A stretch of 64,000 nt of DNA from the NCBI RefSeq assembly GCF_040581485.1, contig NC_090132.1:24997911-25061910 (forward strand). Direction: 5' to 3'. The notes beneath the pieces are model-generated. The model was given only the letters and a program-made list of their open reading frames with translations, did no database searches and was not told the origin of the DNA. Source of the stretch: Linepithema humile (lineage: Eukaryota; Arthropoda; Insecta; Hymenoptera; Formicidae). A program made the translations under genes and the position numbers. Below, in pieces: positions 52,500 to 64,000 of the stretch; position 1 is the first letter of the stretch; every line of letters starts with the position of its first letter.

Positions 52500-55400
52500 T
52501 CAATGTAGTTTCAAACTTTGCGACAGAAGCCGAACCGCGCGTACCGGAACGCATTAGAATTATAAAGATAAAGTCGCTATGATTCAGGAAAGAATTAAAA
52601 GTAACTTTATCCCAGTTGTTTGCAAAAGCTTTATCTAAAGTTTATTATCTTCCAATGCACTCCGCGATAAAATTTGCCTCCAAATGTCTGAATATGTAAA
52701 TGTAGTATCGCATTGGATACAACTGGAGCGCGTAGCTGCGGCGCGCAGAATGTTTGTTACAATTAAAATTGGAGAAGTTGTATACGAGATGAAAATTGCG
52801 GATACCGCGCGCGCTGCTTGTGCACAAGGAGGGAAAAACAGAAATTATGCGAACACGCGGAAAATATCGTTGTCGTATCTCGTGGATGCTTAATTCGACT
52901 GGAGATCCGTTCGGAATTTAAATTTATGAAAACTACGGGGACCTTTAAAAGCAGCTGCTTATAGCGCCAAAGCCTTTGTATGAGGAAGATAGATCAGCGA
53001 AAATAAGCTTTCTTAGAGTGAACAGCAATTTCGCTGCGAGAAGGATCCATCAGCGAAATCCGGCAAGGGAAATGCATGGTGGAGCACGGCTACAATAATA
53101 TGCCGTCCAATTCTCCTTTTTGTCGTGTAAACCTCCTTTTCCGTAAAATGTGAAATACATCCAACGACATGTGCACAATGGCTGGTGAACTTCCTGGAAA
53201 TATATGTTTGATTTATACATTCAAGTGCATTTCTTGGGGCCCTGGATTTTCTCGTGAAACTCCTACCAAAAGAGGTTGTAAAACGTGATGTGAGCTGTAA
53301 GCCACAGTAATAGCAGCGATGACGGAAGACGATCATCGAATGGCATGTGTCAATTAATGACGTAGTTAAGTCGCAACTTATCAGACTATGTTTACTCTAT
53401 CTAGCGCGCAGCGTAAACCGATTAGAATATCCAGTTTACGCTCCGAAGACGACGGAGAATTAGCTATTAACAAGTGACGATAGAATATTTAGCGTCCATA
53501 GTGGTCTACGTATTAATTAAAGCGTAATCTCGCCGATGTGTAACACGCGTTGTAATACTTTCTGCTCGCTTGTCTCCTATTTCACGTTCAATGGTAAAGT
53601 CGTATATTCCGCATTTTATGCGAACAGCCGAGGACGATTATTTCGTAAAGTTCCCGGAATCATAAATTTCGGTTAGGTCAATCGCCAGTTCGGATCTCTT
53701 GTGCACATTTACGAGCAAATTCGACTGAGAAATGAACCCCGTAGGAATCGATATACCAGTCGAGTGAGTAGTGAGTTCGAGATGCCGCTGGAATAGTAAA
53801 TAGGATACGAATTTACGAGGGAAACAATATTGATATGTTTTTCAACAGAAATGTTTTTCGCATCCGTGTACGTTTTTTGCAATATTTACGCATTACACGT
53901 TTGCATTATGCATTTGCAATATTATTTTCTTTCCGTTTTTTGTTTTTGTGCTTGATGTGATTTCTTTATTAATTTCCTCTCGTATTCCACCACGATCTTC
54001 TTCCGCTTGTACAGTAATTGTAAGCAATTTCTTATGTAAAGGAATTTTTTAAAGGTAAAATTATTTTTAATATTTTCCAGCGAGGCGGGTAGATCGTATT
54101 GTGAATTAAATTTAAATTCTAACCCTCGCTCGCAGCGCGCATTTCACTCCTTATCATCGAATAATACTTTGCAATATTATTTTTCCCCTCAACTGTATGC
54201 TGCTGTACTTTTCTGTAGAAGATTCGACATCTCTTATAACTGCATTTCTGCTTTGTCGAGTTTCAGCGTCGAAATTTCATTTCGCGATAGAAGCTTGGTA
54301 GTGACAGTGCCATCCCGTGTCATGCGATTTAAATCTCTCCCTTGTTTTCTCAGTTCTCATGCGCGTAGACGTTTGTCCCCTTTTTGGAAAATCGAACATT
54401 TTCCAAAGTGAGAATTTGCCGCAGATACGGGATATAGCGCGGAACGTGCCGCCATGTCAATTTAACCCCTTAGCTGTTAAAATCGACTATTGTCACCTGT
54501 AGAAAAGCTATCTCCGCGTATGTATCTATACGCCACTCAGAAGTATCTATCGTTCTGCAAATCGCGAGAACTTCTCTCCGACAAAGTCGCATAGTATTAT
54601 GATTACATTTGCGCTGTTGTCTTAATGCAGAGGTAAAAGTATATTATGCAATGAGCATTTACTCCCTTAATTTTTTCTTTCTTCACTTTACTCAAGTTAC
54701 GACACCGTAAAATGTGTTAGCGTAAAAAACAATTTAGTACGCTGGCGTAATATGAGATGCATGAGTTTTTATTTATTTTAAAAAATAAAATTTTTCTTAT
54801 CCAAATATCATTACTTTTTGATATGATACTGCAAATTGTAAAATAACGTTTTGGCGAGGAAAGAAAAGATTGGCAAACATTTCAAAAATAATGAATGTAT
54901 GTATCGCGTCTCAACGTTAAAATACTATTTTTGCTGCGTTTTACATTTTTCTCTAATAACGTTCCCTCTGTTTAATTTACTCGAATTTTCAGACGCGAAG
55001 ATTTCTTTCTCCGTTTATAACAGCTGACGCGGCGAACAGTTTTATCGCTCACGGGATCCGCACGAAACTTTTATCACACCGCGTTCCACAGAATTTGCAA
55101 AATAGTATGCAGTCTCCTCCTGAATATGATCACTCCGCGCTATTTGCCGCGTCTGCTTTTACGATACATAAGTTTGCCGTTGCAAAGTATCTCTATCGCA
55201 AATGCAAACCGTACATATGGACAGACCTTCGTGCAAATTCTTCCCGAAACTGGGTTAAGTCGCGAATTAAATTTTCCCTTACCGCGGTAAAATCCTCTTC
55301 CGGGGGGGAAAAAAAGATCGTGCAAACTTTTCGATGCAACGTTTGCCGTGTATTTACGCATTCCATTTTATTGCGTTTGCGCAATGCCAGTATTACGGTA

Positions 55401-58400
55401 CCGACGGTAACTCTATTTTTATTTGTCATATATACACACACACGGGACGCAAGTGGTGATGTGAAAATCAGTGACGCATGATACGATGAGAAATAGAGGG
55501 TGTGATAAATTTAAATGAATCTTTGAATATTTGATAGCGCAATTGGAAATGCAATTTCCGATTATTCGGAAAGAAGAAAATTTGTTGCATCAAGAATAGA
55601 ATACCGATTGAAAGTTTATAATCATGATTATTTATAAAAGAAGTTTCGGAGTAAAATGATCGTGATCTTTCTTTTCCAGGTGGTGTAATCTGTGGAAACC
55701 AATGACCGACTCGATCCGCGGTCTTTGGTGAAATCAGTCGATCGTCGATCGTCGTCGCAAGCGTGGCAGGGAATCAAAATGTGACGCGCAATGTACCTCT
55801 GACAGTCTCGCATAGAGGATCAGAGGATCACGTAGCGCTGGACTGATAGTAAGTGTGTTCCGCCATTCGAGGGAGGTTGCATAAGAAATCAAGAGATCGT
55901 TAGATCGCAAGAGCGACATGGACAATTCGCAGGGCAGACTTAAAGCCGCGACTCCGCCGGGGAAATCCAATTATTTTAAAGTAGTTCGCCGGAAACTTCC
56001 TTCCGGTTTCTCCGGCTTACTTCCGAAGCCAATCGCACCTTAATTTTGTTTGCAGTGAGCACAATCGACGGTGATTTCGTCGTATTGTGCACGGCCGTCC
56101 AATAGCGCGATCGCACGGCTCAGGGTGACATAAGACCATTTCGTTCATTCGCCAAAGTTCCCTCTTTTGTCCGCAACTTTTGTCCCGTAACTTGTATTCG
56201 GCGCATACTCGCGGATTTTAATGATGAGAAATATCCGGGAATAATCTGCTTTTCGCGTCACTATTAGAAGTACTTCAATATTGTCTCTTCAATATTGTCA
56301 CTGTAAATTGACAAGTCATATACTATATGGATTGAAAACAAATTAAATTTTTGATTGCGCGAGAACGATGGAGATTCAAGAGCCATGACCTCGTGCGTGA
56401 TTAATGTCACGATAAGTACCGAATATTCGACAAGTGCCCTTTCGCGTTCATGCCAATTGCGCCCCGTCGATTGCTGTTGAGAGACAGAGGCACGGCATAC
56501 CGCGGTTAATGCTCCACACTCGAAACATTACGAGTTAGCGTTCGATTTACTAATGAAGTAAACGATGCACGCTAATACATCGCGTATAATTCTAATGCTA
56601 TTATCTACCTGCGAATGTTCCATGTTAAACACGCGAAATCAATCGTGTCTCCTGTAATTGTGCGCGAACGTGTTTCGAGCGGAAGGTTATTGCAATCGCA
56701 TTGTGCTCGAAATTCGAGAACAAAGTAGATTTTATGCAGATAACATTATTATTTCACACTCGCTGTAGAGAAGGCATTACAGACAGAAAGCTACATTTAG
56801 CTTGTTAGTTGAGTACTGCGAAAAGTGCGCGTCTCACTCTCGCGCTTGCTCCTTCAAAACTTCGCTCTACAGATACCGCTAAAGGAAGAAAGATGTTAGA
56901 AATGATAGATAGTAAGAATGGAGAGATAGTTTGTTCAATTCGAATAAATTGCTATGGTCTATAGTTTAGTGGGGTCTTCAATAGAGCTGAATAACAATAC
57001 AACAAATACAACAATACACAATACATCATTCAAACTGGGCTGTAGAATCGAAATCGTACTTTCCATTCTAATCAAAACTCTGCAACAACTGCGAGTCGCT
57101 GCAGTTGACATACTTAAATTAGTATATTTCAGTTATAATCTGAAACAAAATTTTATGATGAAATAACATCGGTTGACAAATTAAAGCCGGTCGGGAGAGA
57201 GATTTAGGCCTTTCAAAATCATAAATCTATATTTTTACACTTTTGACTTTTCACTATTATTAAAATATAAATACTTTTTTTATCCGCTATAAATTTTTTA
57301 ATAAAGAATGCTACGGAAAAACTGGGACTGTGTTCTACATAGAATTGCGGTTTCATAAAAAACTCGGCTTAATACTCCGCTGCGCGAGAATACGCGATTA
57401 TGCGAAACAATACGCGTAATCGATTCCAAAACGTCATAGAACGTATAATCACCGCTTGAGAACGTAAGACTACCGCTCTCTCCGACGCTTGCGCTTGGAT
57501 TAGTGTGCAAAAGCGCATAAGGACGTGGCCGTCAACGTCACGTAATACTGTATATCATATCGCGCTGCGGCACGTAAAATGGAATTTATCGATTGCGCGA
57601 AATTTATCTCACGTGACGTGATACTGATGAAAAATATGCAGCCCCGTTTAGTCCACGCCTCACGAAATTTTAAGGACAGCAATTTGTGCTCGGCGTGGTA
57701 GACAAAATGGGCTTGGGTTTTAATCCACCCGAAAATTTTTAGTGTCCGCGAAAATGCATCTACGTAAGCGCATTAATGCCGCGTTTTAGGGAAATTTCGT
57801 CCCGGGTATTTTTTAAACGGACGATCCTGTATGTTCGGGTCTGTAATTCAGTTGAAGGGTGCGAGCCCTGTCGGCGATGGAGTTATAATCGAATTGTTTA
57901 GGATCGCGTGTTCGGTCACGGACGGTGTTGACGATGCGGGCTCTAACCTCGTTTCTTTCTTTCCGTTTTTTTTTCCCCAGTGCATCAACTTGCACTGATT
58001 ATTCAAACGAATTTCACTGATAAACTGTCACGCGCAGAATCACGTCGCATCTCCGGAAAATACTTGCAAGCTGCGTTAGTTATTATCCGCGCAAGTTCTT
58101 CCAGCTCCACGCATCCGTCGAGGACGTTTTAATCGCGTGATTAATAGGTTATGCGCATTAGTTGTTACGAAGTTTCAACGTTGTGCGATGACTTCTTGGA
58201 AGTAAGCGTGTTTCTTGCATGTGCGCGCGAGATGAATTCGTGCGCGAAGCGATTGGATACACACGGTGGCGAACTATGCGTTACACGTACTGCATTAACC
58301 GCATTCGCTACGTTATTAATAACTTTGCGCTTGAATTTAGGTAATCAGTCGCGTACGTACTTTCGCAGGTAAATGAAGCGCGATGTTCTAGCGCAACGAG

Positions 58401-58889
58401 GAGCAGCCAGCCGCGTCCTACTCTCGCAAATAAACGGAAACTTTCGTCGGAATGAAGAATATATCTCCTTTATGCGGAACATGGCAATCGGCTAAATCGG
58501 ATGAGCTTACAAAGTCGATCACAAATGATATTACACGTTATGAAAGTTCCGTGATTACTTTAATCAAATATGGCACGGTACGCCGCTTCGATAGCGAGAG
58601 GATATTCCAACCACGTCCGATTCCACGGAACTTTAGTCATAATTTCGCCGCGACTTCTTTCTTTCTAGCAATTAACTCTATCGCGTTATGAATTTTTTTC
58701 TCATGCTCTTGCCTGATTTGTCGGAGCGGCTATTAAAACGGCCACACGACCCTCTGTAGAGCACTTGAGAATGTCGTCCAGTCCCTTTTGGCATTAAGTA
58801 AATCAATATTTACCTAGTAGGCGAACATGTGTAATAATGAAATTTGACAGTTCCCTCGCGCTTGAAATTAGTTGGCATAGAGAAACCGG

Positions 58890-58952
58890 AAGAGAAAGAG
58901 AGATAGAGAGAAAGAGAGAAAGAGAGAGAGAGAGACAGAGAAGAAGAGGGAG
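58890..58952 (+). repeat. GA-rich tract
   Basis: Sixty bases of nearly pure purine with GAGA units, 1.65 kb upstream of the TAR1 coding exon. It could bind a GAGA-type factor if one operates here. Confidence 0.85.
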
Positions 58953-60580
58953 TGGAAAGAGGCTGGGTATATATGGCGGATGATGAAGTACCCCGACGGT
59001 TTTGACACGACGAGCGGCAAACAGAACGGAGTTACTCGAGGGAACGGTGTTTCCCCGGATTTCCAAGCGGTAATTGCGCGGAAGTGAGAGAACGTGAAAA
59101 ACGTTATTCCGCACGACCCGCTTCGCGATCGCTATCTCTTATATCGCTATCTCTTCCCGGGAAAAGGGGAAAAAAGAAGGGGAAAAAAAAACTCGGCTTT
59201 AAGAACCGTCGGACGAGGTGGGACTTCTCTTCACCGCGATATATCGAAAAGGCATTTTTAACGGTTTGGAGAGCACGAACTGCGAGAACGCGGAATCGTA
59301 CTTTACCGCCGTTCGCCGCCGACTCTCTCTCCACGGAAAGGAGCCACGCGTATCGTTAAACCTTGTATTTTTATCGACGATGTTTCTAGCGCCGAGGCGT
59401 GACAAAGCCGATACTTGCTGAACGCTCGGAGCACGAAAAATGGAAACATTTTTCCACGCCTTGAAACCCTAGGTGGGCTCTCGTGCAGAAAATAATACGG
59501 CTCCTGCGTGCAGTCGAATATGCGCCGCAATCTGCGACCCGATAATTCTTGTTGAAAAAGCGTCGTTGCGGCGCTTGATGTGTTGCCGATTTATTAGCGA
59601 CGCTAATGATTTTATCTATCACTGTCAAACCGACCGTATAACGAGCGGACCATATGAATATGCATGGGAATAATGATGATCGCTTAAATCTTTGATCACA
59701 AAAACCGTTTTATATTCAAAAGCGTAAACACTGTATTATGTTCGCAAGTGAAAAGATAGAAATTTAAATTAATTCAAAAAACCATAAAAATTACTCGCTA
59801 ACGATGCTATTTAATTTGTCCACAAATAAAAGTATTCCAAGCAGATTACATTACGGAAAGTGAGGCAAGATAAATATAAGGTCGGATTGTTAAACGTAAA
59901 TGAAAAAAGTATGTTTGTAATAATTTTTTCTTTGAGCGATCAACGATCAGTCTCTTGTGATTCTTATTTCGATTTTTATTCCACAGTCGAACAAGTAGCT
60001 GAATGACGAAGCGAGTTTCCCGAAACTTTTGATGTTTTATATACACTTTATATACGCGCGCGTGCGTGTCTCCCTTCTTCAGCGATTCCAATACGTCCTA
60101 ACTAAATCTAACTCTTAGGTCAACGAAAGACCGACGGCGAAAAGTTCGACGGGAATAGACGAGTTGAATTGGCGAATTGGATACATCTCCGCAGCCGTGG
60201 AGATTTCGTGGAAGGAACGCGAAGTTCGTATTAATTTTCGAAACGATATTTCAACGCTTGTAGCTCGCTGTCGTATCACGTTTGGAAGGTACAGCCGTGG
60301 TTTTTTACGAAATTGATATTTCACTTAAATGTCATTCATATTATATAAACATTTCCGATAGATTGAAATTCTCGATTTCGGAGGCAAAATTGATTTTTGC
60401 ATATTTAAACGGATCGGGTTAGGCTATAGCGTTTCAGATATCAGGATTGCGAGCGAGCATACATTAATACATACATTATGATGTTTCGTGAACAAACAAG
60501 ATAAAAAGGGAAATAAAGGGAAAAAAATCGACTCACCCCATCGATGAATCGTAACGACGATAATCAAAGCGCGATTTGCG

Positions 60581-60587
60581 TTTGCAG
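60581..60587 (+). other. Splice acceptor in front of the TAR1 coding exon
   Basis: TTTGCAG ends at 60587, 17 bases before the ATG. It suggests that the 5' untranslated part of TAR1 begins on a separate upstream exon. Confidence 0.5.
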
Positions 60588-60604
60588 AGGTGATCCGGGG
60601 CGAC

Positions 60605-61819
60605 ATGAACTCGAGCGGCGAATCCGGCGGAACGATGACAGAAGACTACGAGGGCGGCTGCAGCGTGCCGGAAGAGGAGACGGGCTCGAATCTACCGACG
60701 TGGGAGGCGGTGGCGGCCACGCTCACCCTGAGCTTCCTCGTACTGGCGACGGTGTTCGGCAACGCGCTCGTGATCCTGAGCGTGTTCACATATCGACCGC
60801 TGCGCATCGTCCAAAACTTCTTCATCGTCTCGCTGGCGGTGGCCGATCTCGCGGTGGCGATTCTCGTGATGCCGTTCAACGTAGCCTACCTGCTGCTGGG
60901 CAAGTGGATCTTCGGCATTCATCTGTGCAAGCTGTGGTTGACGTGCGACGTGCTCTGCTGCACCGCCAGCATCCTCAATCTGTGCGCGATCGCGCTGGAC
61001 CGCTACTGGGCGATTACCGATCCGATCAATTACGCGCAGAAGCGCACCCTGAAGCGCGTCCTGGGCACGATCGCCGGCGTGTGGATACTCTCGGGCGCGA
61101 TCAGCTCGCCGCCACTGGCCGGCTGGAACGACTGGCCGGAGGAGCTGCATCCGGGAACGCCGTGTCAGCTCACGAGACGGCAGGGCTACGTTATATACTC
61201 CTCGCTGGGTTCGTTCTTCATACCGTTGCTGCTGATGAGCCTGGTTTACCTGGAAATCTTCCTGGCGACGCGCCGACGGCTGCGAGAGCGAGCGCGGCAG
61301 AGCAGGCTCGGCCCGGTGCAGTCGACGCGACAGCGCGAAACCGACGACGCCGAGGAGTCGGTGAGCTCGGAGACGAATCACAACGAGCGCTCGACGCCGC
61401 GCTTGCAAGCGAAGCCGTCGTTGATCGACGACGAGCCGACGGAGGTGACGATAGGCGGCGGCGGCAGCGGCGGTAACACCAGCACGTCCAATAGACGCGG
61501 CGGCGGCGCCGGCATCGCTCCCGGCACTTCGACCACCGTTTATCAGTTCATCGAGGAGCGACAGCGGATCTCGCTGTCGAAGGAGAGACGCGCGGCGAGG
61601 ACTCTGGGCGTTATCATGGGCGTCTTCGTCGTCTGCTGGCTGCCGTTCTTCCTCATGTACGTCATCGTGCCGTTCTGCCCGGCCTGCTGCCCGTCGGACA
61701 GAATGGTGTACTTCATCACGTGGCTCGGCTACGTCAACAGCGCGCTCAATCCCCTCATCTACACGATCTTCAATCTCGATTACAGACGGGCGTTCAGACG
61801 GCTGCTGCGATTCCGCTGA
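60605..61819 (+). CDS. TAR1: Tyramine receptor 1 (TAR1 / octopamine-tyramine receptor), class A GPCR
   Basis: A single exon encodes 404 residues. I start at the ATG at 60605 (MNSSGESGG, with an N-glycosylation sequon at N2); the frame upstream has no ATG. Seven membrane segments are visible. Key residues are GN at 52-53 (TM1), LAVADLAV with D81 (TM2), C108 paired with C187, the amine-binding D115 (TM3), DRY at 132-134, and S199/S203 with P207 in TM5. CWLPFF lies at 344-349 (TM6) and NPLIY at 382-386 (TM7). Subtype markers ALDRYWAITDPINYAQKRT, GWNDWPEE, GYVIYSSLGSFFIP and QFIEERQRISLSKERRAART match insect TAR1, which couples to Gi and lowers cAMP in neurons. The third intracellular loop (about 225-320) is Gly/Ser/Thr-rich and much shorter than in Drosophila. 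The C-terminus ends soon after TM7. The gene is intact. Confidence 0.95.
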   Translation: MNSSGESGGTMTEDYEGGCSVPEEETGSNLPTWEAVAATLTLSFLVLATVFGNALVILSVFTYRPLRIVQNFFIVSLAVADLAVAILVMPFNVAYLLLGKWIFGIHLCKLWLTCDVLCCTASILNLCAIALDRYWAITDPINYAQKRTLKRVLGTIAGVWILSGAISSPPLAGWNDWPEELHPGTPCQLTRRQGYVIYSSLGSFFIPLLLMSLVYLEIFLATRRRLRERARQSRLGPVQSTRQRETDDAEESVSSETNHNERSTPRLQAKPSLIDDEPTEVTIGGGGSGGNTSTSNRRGGGAGIAPGTSTTVYQFIEERQRISLSKERRAARTLGVIMGVFVVCWLPFFLMYVIVPFCPACCPSDRMVYFITWLGYVNSALNPLIYTIFNLDYRRAFRRLLRFR

Positions 61820-64000
61820 GCCGTGCCCCGCCGAGCCGACGTTTAATTCCCCGGTGGTTCGGCTTGAGAAAAAAATCCTCGCGCGACGTTGAAGCGGTGT
61901 GGAAACTCGCGGCGTGCCGGTTGGTAGCCGCCCGTCGCGTCTTCTAAATCCCACAGGATTTCTGTCTCGCTAACCTACCGTCAAAGTCGTTGAATAAGTT
62001 CTTCGTCCACCAGGGAAAAGCGCGTCACTCGTCGTTATCGCGCCCGGCACGGCGGTAATTAACGAGAATTTAAGCCTCGCTCGCTCGTTTCGCGTCGTAG
62101 ATCATTACGTTGCGCGGTGAAACCCTTGCGCGCAGTCAGCACAAAGACGACGACGACGACGATGACGACGACGACGACGACGACCACCACGTCGCCGCGA
62201 CGAGTTACGAAACGGCAAAATGTCGCGGAGCAAGCAAGTTCACCAAAATGTAAATTGACAGGACTGTTGCCGCTTTGCGACAAGTTACGAGCTGATCCTG
62301 CGAAACTCGGGTCGCCGATAATTCATTTTCGACTTTGCAACGTTTAATTAAAGTATCCATCTTGTTGGCGCGAGCAATTACATTCGTCCGACCAGCAGCG
62401 ATGAAGAACACGCTCATAATTTTCTACGGATGAAACTCGAGACGACGCTCCGTTATTTGTGTCGCGGAAAAGAGAAATGTGTAAGCTTCTTCGGACGGTA
62501 AATCTCAATGTCATAATTAGGAGGAATTAAACAGAAGGGAATTAAAGATACTTGTTTGCGTAAAAATTAAAATTTCTAGGATTATTCCGCGTTTTTTTAT
62601 TTTTCGATCTCAATTATTTACGGAATTCTTTTTAATCGCGAGATTTTGAAAGTAAATTTTTCCTTGGGGGATTAAAACCATCGCGTAGTTAGGAAAGTCT
62701 CGAGGATTTCCCGTACAATCGGTGTAACGAATTGCCGCGATCAAGCCGAAGAGCGATATACACTTAACGTTGAAACTCGTGGAAAATTTATCAAGGATTC
62801 CGAGAAGATGTTGGGGGAAATGGATGCGGTTTCATCCGAGAGCACGCGGTGCGCCGCAATCAAGATTGGCAGCCAGACCGGCGCTGAGCCGCCCCTGAAG
62901 AGCTTTCAAAGACGAAAGTTGGAGGGGAAACTTTTCTTGAAAATGATAAAGAAAATTATGCTTCTGTGCTGTGCTTGGCCGGCGACCATTTTTCCCGGAT
63001 ATCATTATCATTATTTAAAACTTCCGTGTGAATTATCCTTCTATCGCGTTTCCGAGAATTAATCTAAAAGATGATTAATGATTGAATGTAGCACTCGAAG
63101 GCGTAGTGTGATTTATCACGATTAAAAGTGCTCGTTATCGAATCGAATTTAGGTCGTCGAAAAGATTCGCAAGAGGTTAATCGCGAGGGACCACCGTTTC
63201 TTCCCTCGCGCGAAATTCAACGTTCGCCGCGTGTGTTTTCCGATCTCGGATGAGTGCAAAAAGAAGAGAAGTGGAATGTCGAGCGACCGTCTGTTGATTT
63301 GGCGAATCGCGCGTAGGGTGATAAAAAAAAAGGAGGAAGACGCGCTTTTCTCACCAACGACAACGGAGAGAGGTAAATTGTGCGCGCGCGTTTCAGGTAG
63401 ATCCGATAGATCTATCGCTCGTTAACAATTGCAAGTATTACGGTTGTGAATAATTAATTACCTAACCCATAAATCTCTCAATCGCGGAGCATGTAGCAGT
63501 AAGAAGCATCGTTCAAGCGTCACCGCCGACGCGGTCGTCACCGCGGCGCGACGTTAACGGCAACGATTCGGTCAAATTTCCGGTAGTTTATGCCGCGCGT
63601 GCGGTCACGACCGCGCATTGTATAAAATTACACTTTAAATCGCCTCCGGATGTATTCACGTTGACACGCGATTATATTCGTATCTATATAGTGTTTCAGA
63701 ATCACCGCACATTTGTTTTAATAACGGCTCCTTTTACGTTTACAACCGATTTCTCTTTACGGAAGAAACCGCTGCTCATTACAACTTTTTTATCATTCAT
63801 CGTTAAGAGTTTGAATGGCTCTACATTATTTGTAATTTTTTACCTTATTTTTCATAGAAATATGATGGTGTGTCGTAAAGGAATGAAAGATATTGTTATT
63901 CCTCCGCGCACTCAAAATGAAACTTTTACTAACATTTCTCGAAACAATCAAACTAGCGGTGTACTCATTTGAGAGTCCTCCAACAAATACGGATTTTAAA
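61820..64000. other. Right flank: TAR1 3' region and intergenic DNA
   Basis: No further gene could be supported. The first 500 bases after the stop are CpG-rich and contain the trinucleotide repeat at 62146. The rest is mixed, with a purine-rich patch near 63250-63370. Open frames present are short and without recognisable patterns. Confidence 0.45.
62146..62184 (+). repeat. (GAC)n trinucleotide repeat
   Basis: Thirteen GAC units with one GAT interruption, about 330 bases after the TAR1 stop codon, possibly inside its 3' untranslated region. Confidence 0.9.

Larger units (their letters stand above)
50586..60587. other. Ten-kilobase region upstream of the TAR1 coding exon
   Basis: Mixed AT-rich sequence with many CpG dinucleotides and three long GA-rich tracts (listed separately). 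No protein gene or RNA gene could be supported. Part of it is likely to be the intron separating the TAR1 coding exon from its 5' untranslated exon(s). Confidence 0.4.

Noticed and set aside
55095..55481. 128-codon plus-strand frame
   Set aside because: It is in a gene desert, with no domain, and competing frames overlap it on the opposite strand.
60692..61954. 420-codon antisense frame across the tyramine receptor
   Set aside because: It is the complement of a GC-rich receptor gene. The real product on the plus strand has every GPCR motif; the antisense reading is low-complexity.

Overview
This is a 64 kb window of animal nuclear DNA. The genes are split by GT-AG introns, and the histone genes end in metazoan histone stem-loops. 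The coding content is insect: a tyramine receptor with the insect TAR1 signature, a secreted protein with an MBF2-type domain, and a P5CS closer to the fly than to the human enzyme. AT-rich spacers alternating with CpG-rich islands fit Hymenoptera, most likely an ant. The order is an inference from composition and general resemblance, not a proven assignment.

Layout. 0-1.1 kb: the first coding exon of an unrecognised minus-strand gene whose remainder lies off the left edge. 6.9-11.9 kb: three neighbouring genes for secreted proteins. They are a four-exon Tyr/Pro-rich protein (7007-8350, +), a two-exon protein with a long basic glycosylated N-terminal region and a C-terminal MBF2-like domain (8890-10198, +), and a second Tyr/Pro-rich secreted protein (10833-11534, -). 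12-21 kb: AT-rich spacer with simple repeats, hairpins, a tRNA/SINE-like scrap and a GC island near 17.3 kb. 21.2-29.3 kb: a loose replication-dependent histone group, H1(-), H3(+), H4(-), H2B(+), each with its own 3' stem-loop. No H2A is present. 30.4-32.2 kb: PRPF4, the U4/U6 snRNP WD40 protein, in four exons. 33.4-38.75 kb: P5CS (ALDH18A1 type), five exons on the minus strand, lacking only its first exon. 39-60 kb: a 20 kb gene desert with two GC-rich islands (40.5-42.2 and 44.7-46.7 kb), several GA-rich tracts and a 729 bp TTAA-flanked inverted-repeat element (49853-50581). 60605-61819: the intact TAR1 coding exon. 61.8-64 kb: no gene seen.

The genes belong to unrelated processes: extracellular or secreted proteins, chromatin assembly in S phase, pre-mRNA splicing, proline/ornithine synthesis in mitochondria, and amine neurotransmission. 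I found no operon-like or defence-like system. The least ordinary items are the MBF2-domain protein with its large N-terminal extension, the TTAA transposable element, a near-perfect 52 bp-arm hairpin between H3 and H4, and the missing H2A. Many long open frames in the GC-rich islands show no codon or domain support, and I do not call them genes.
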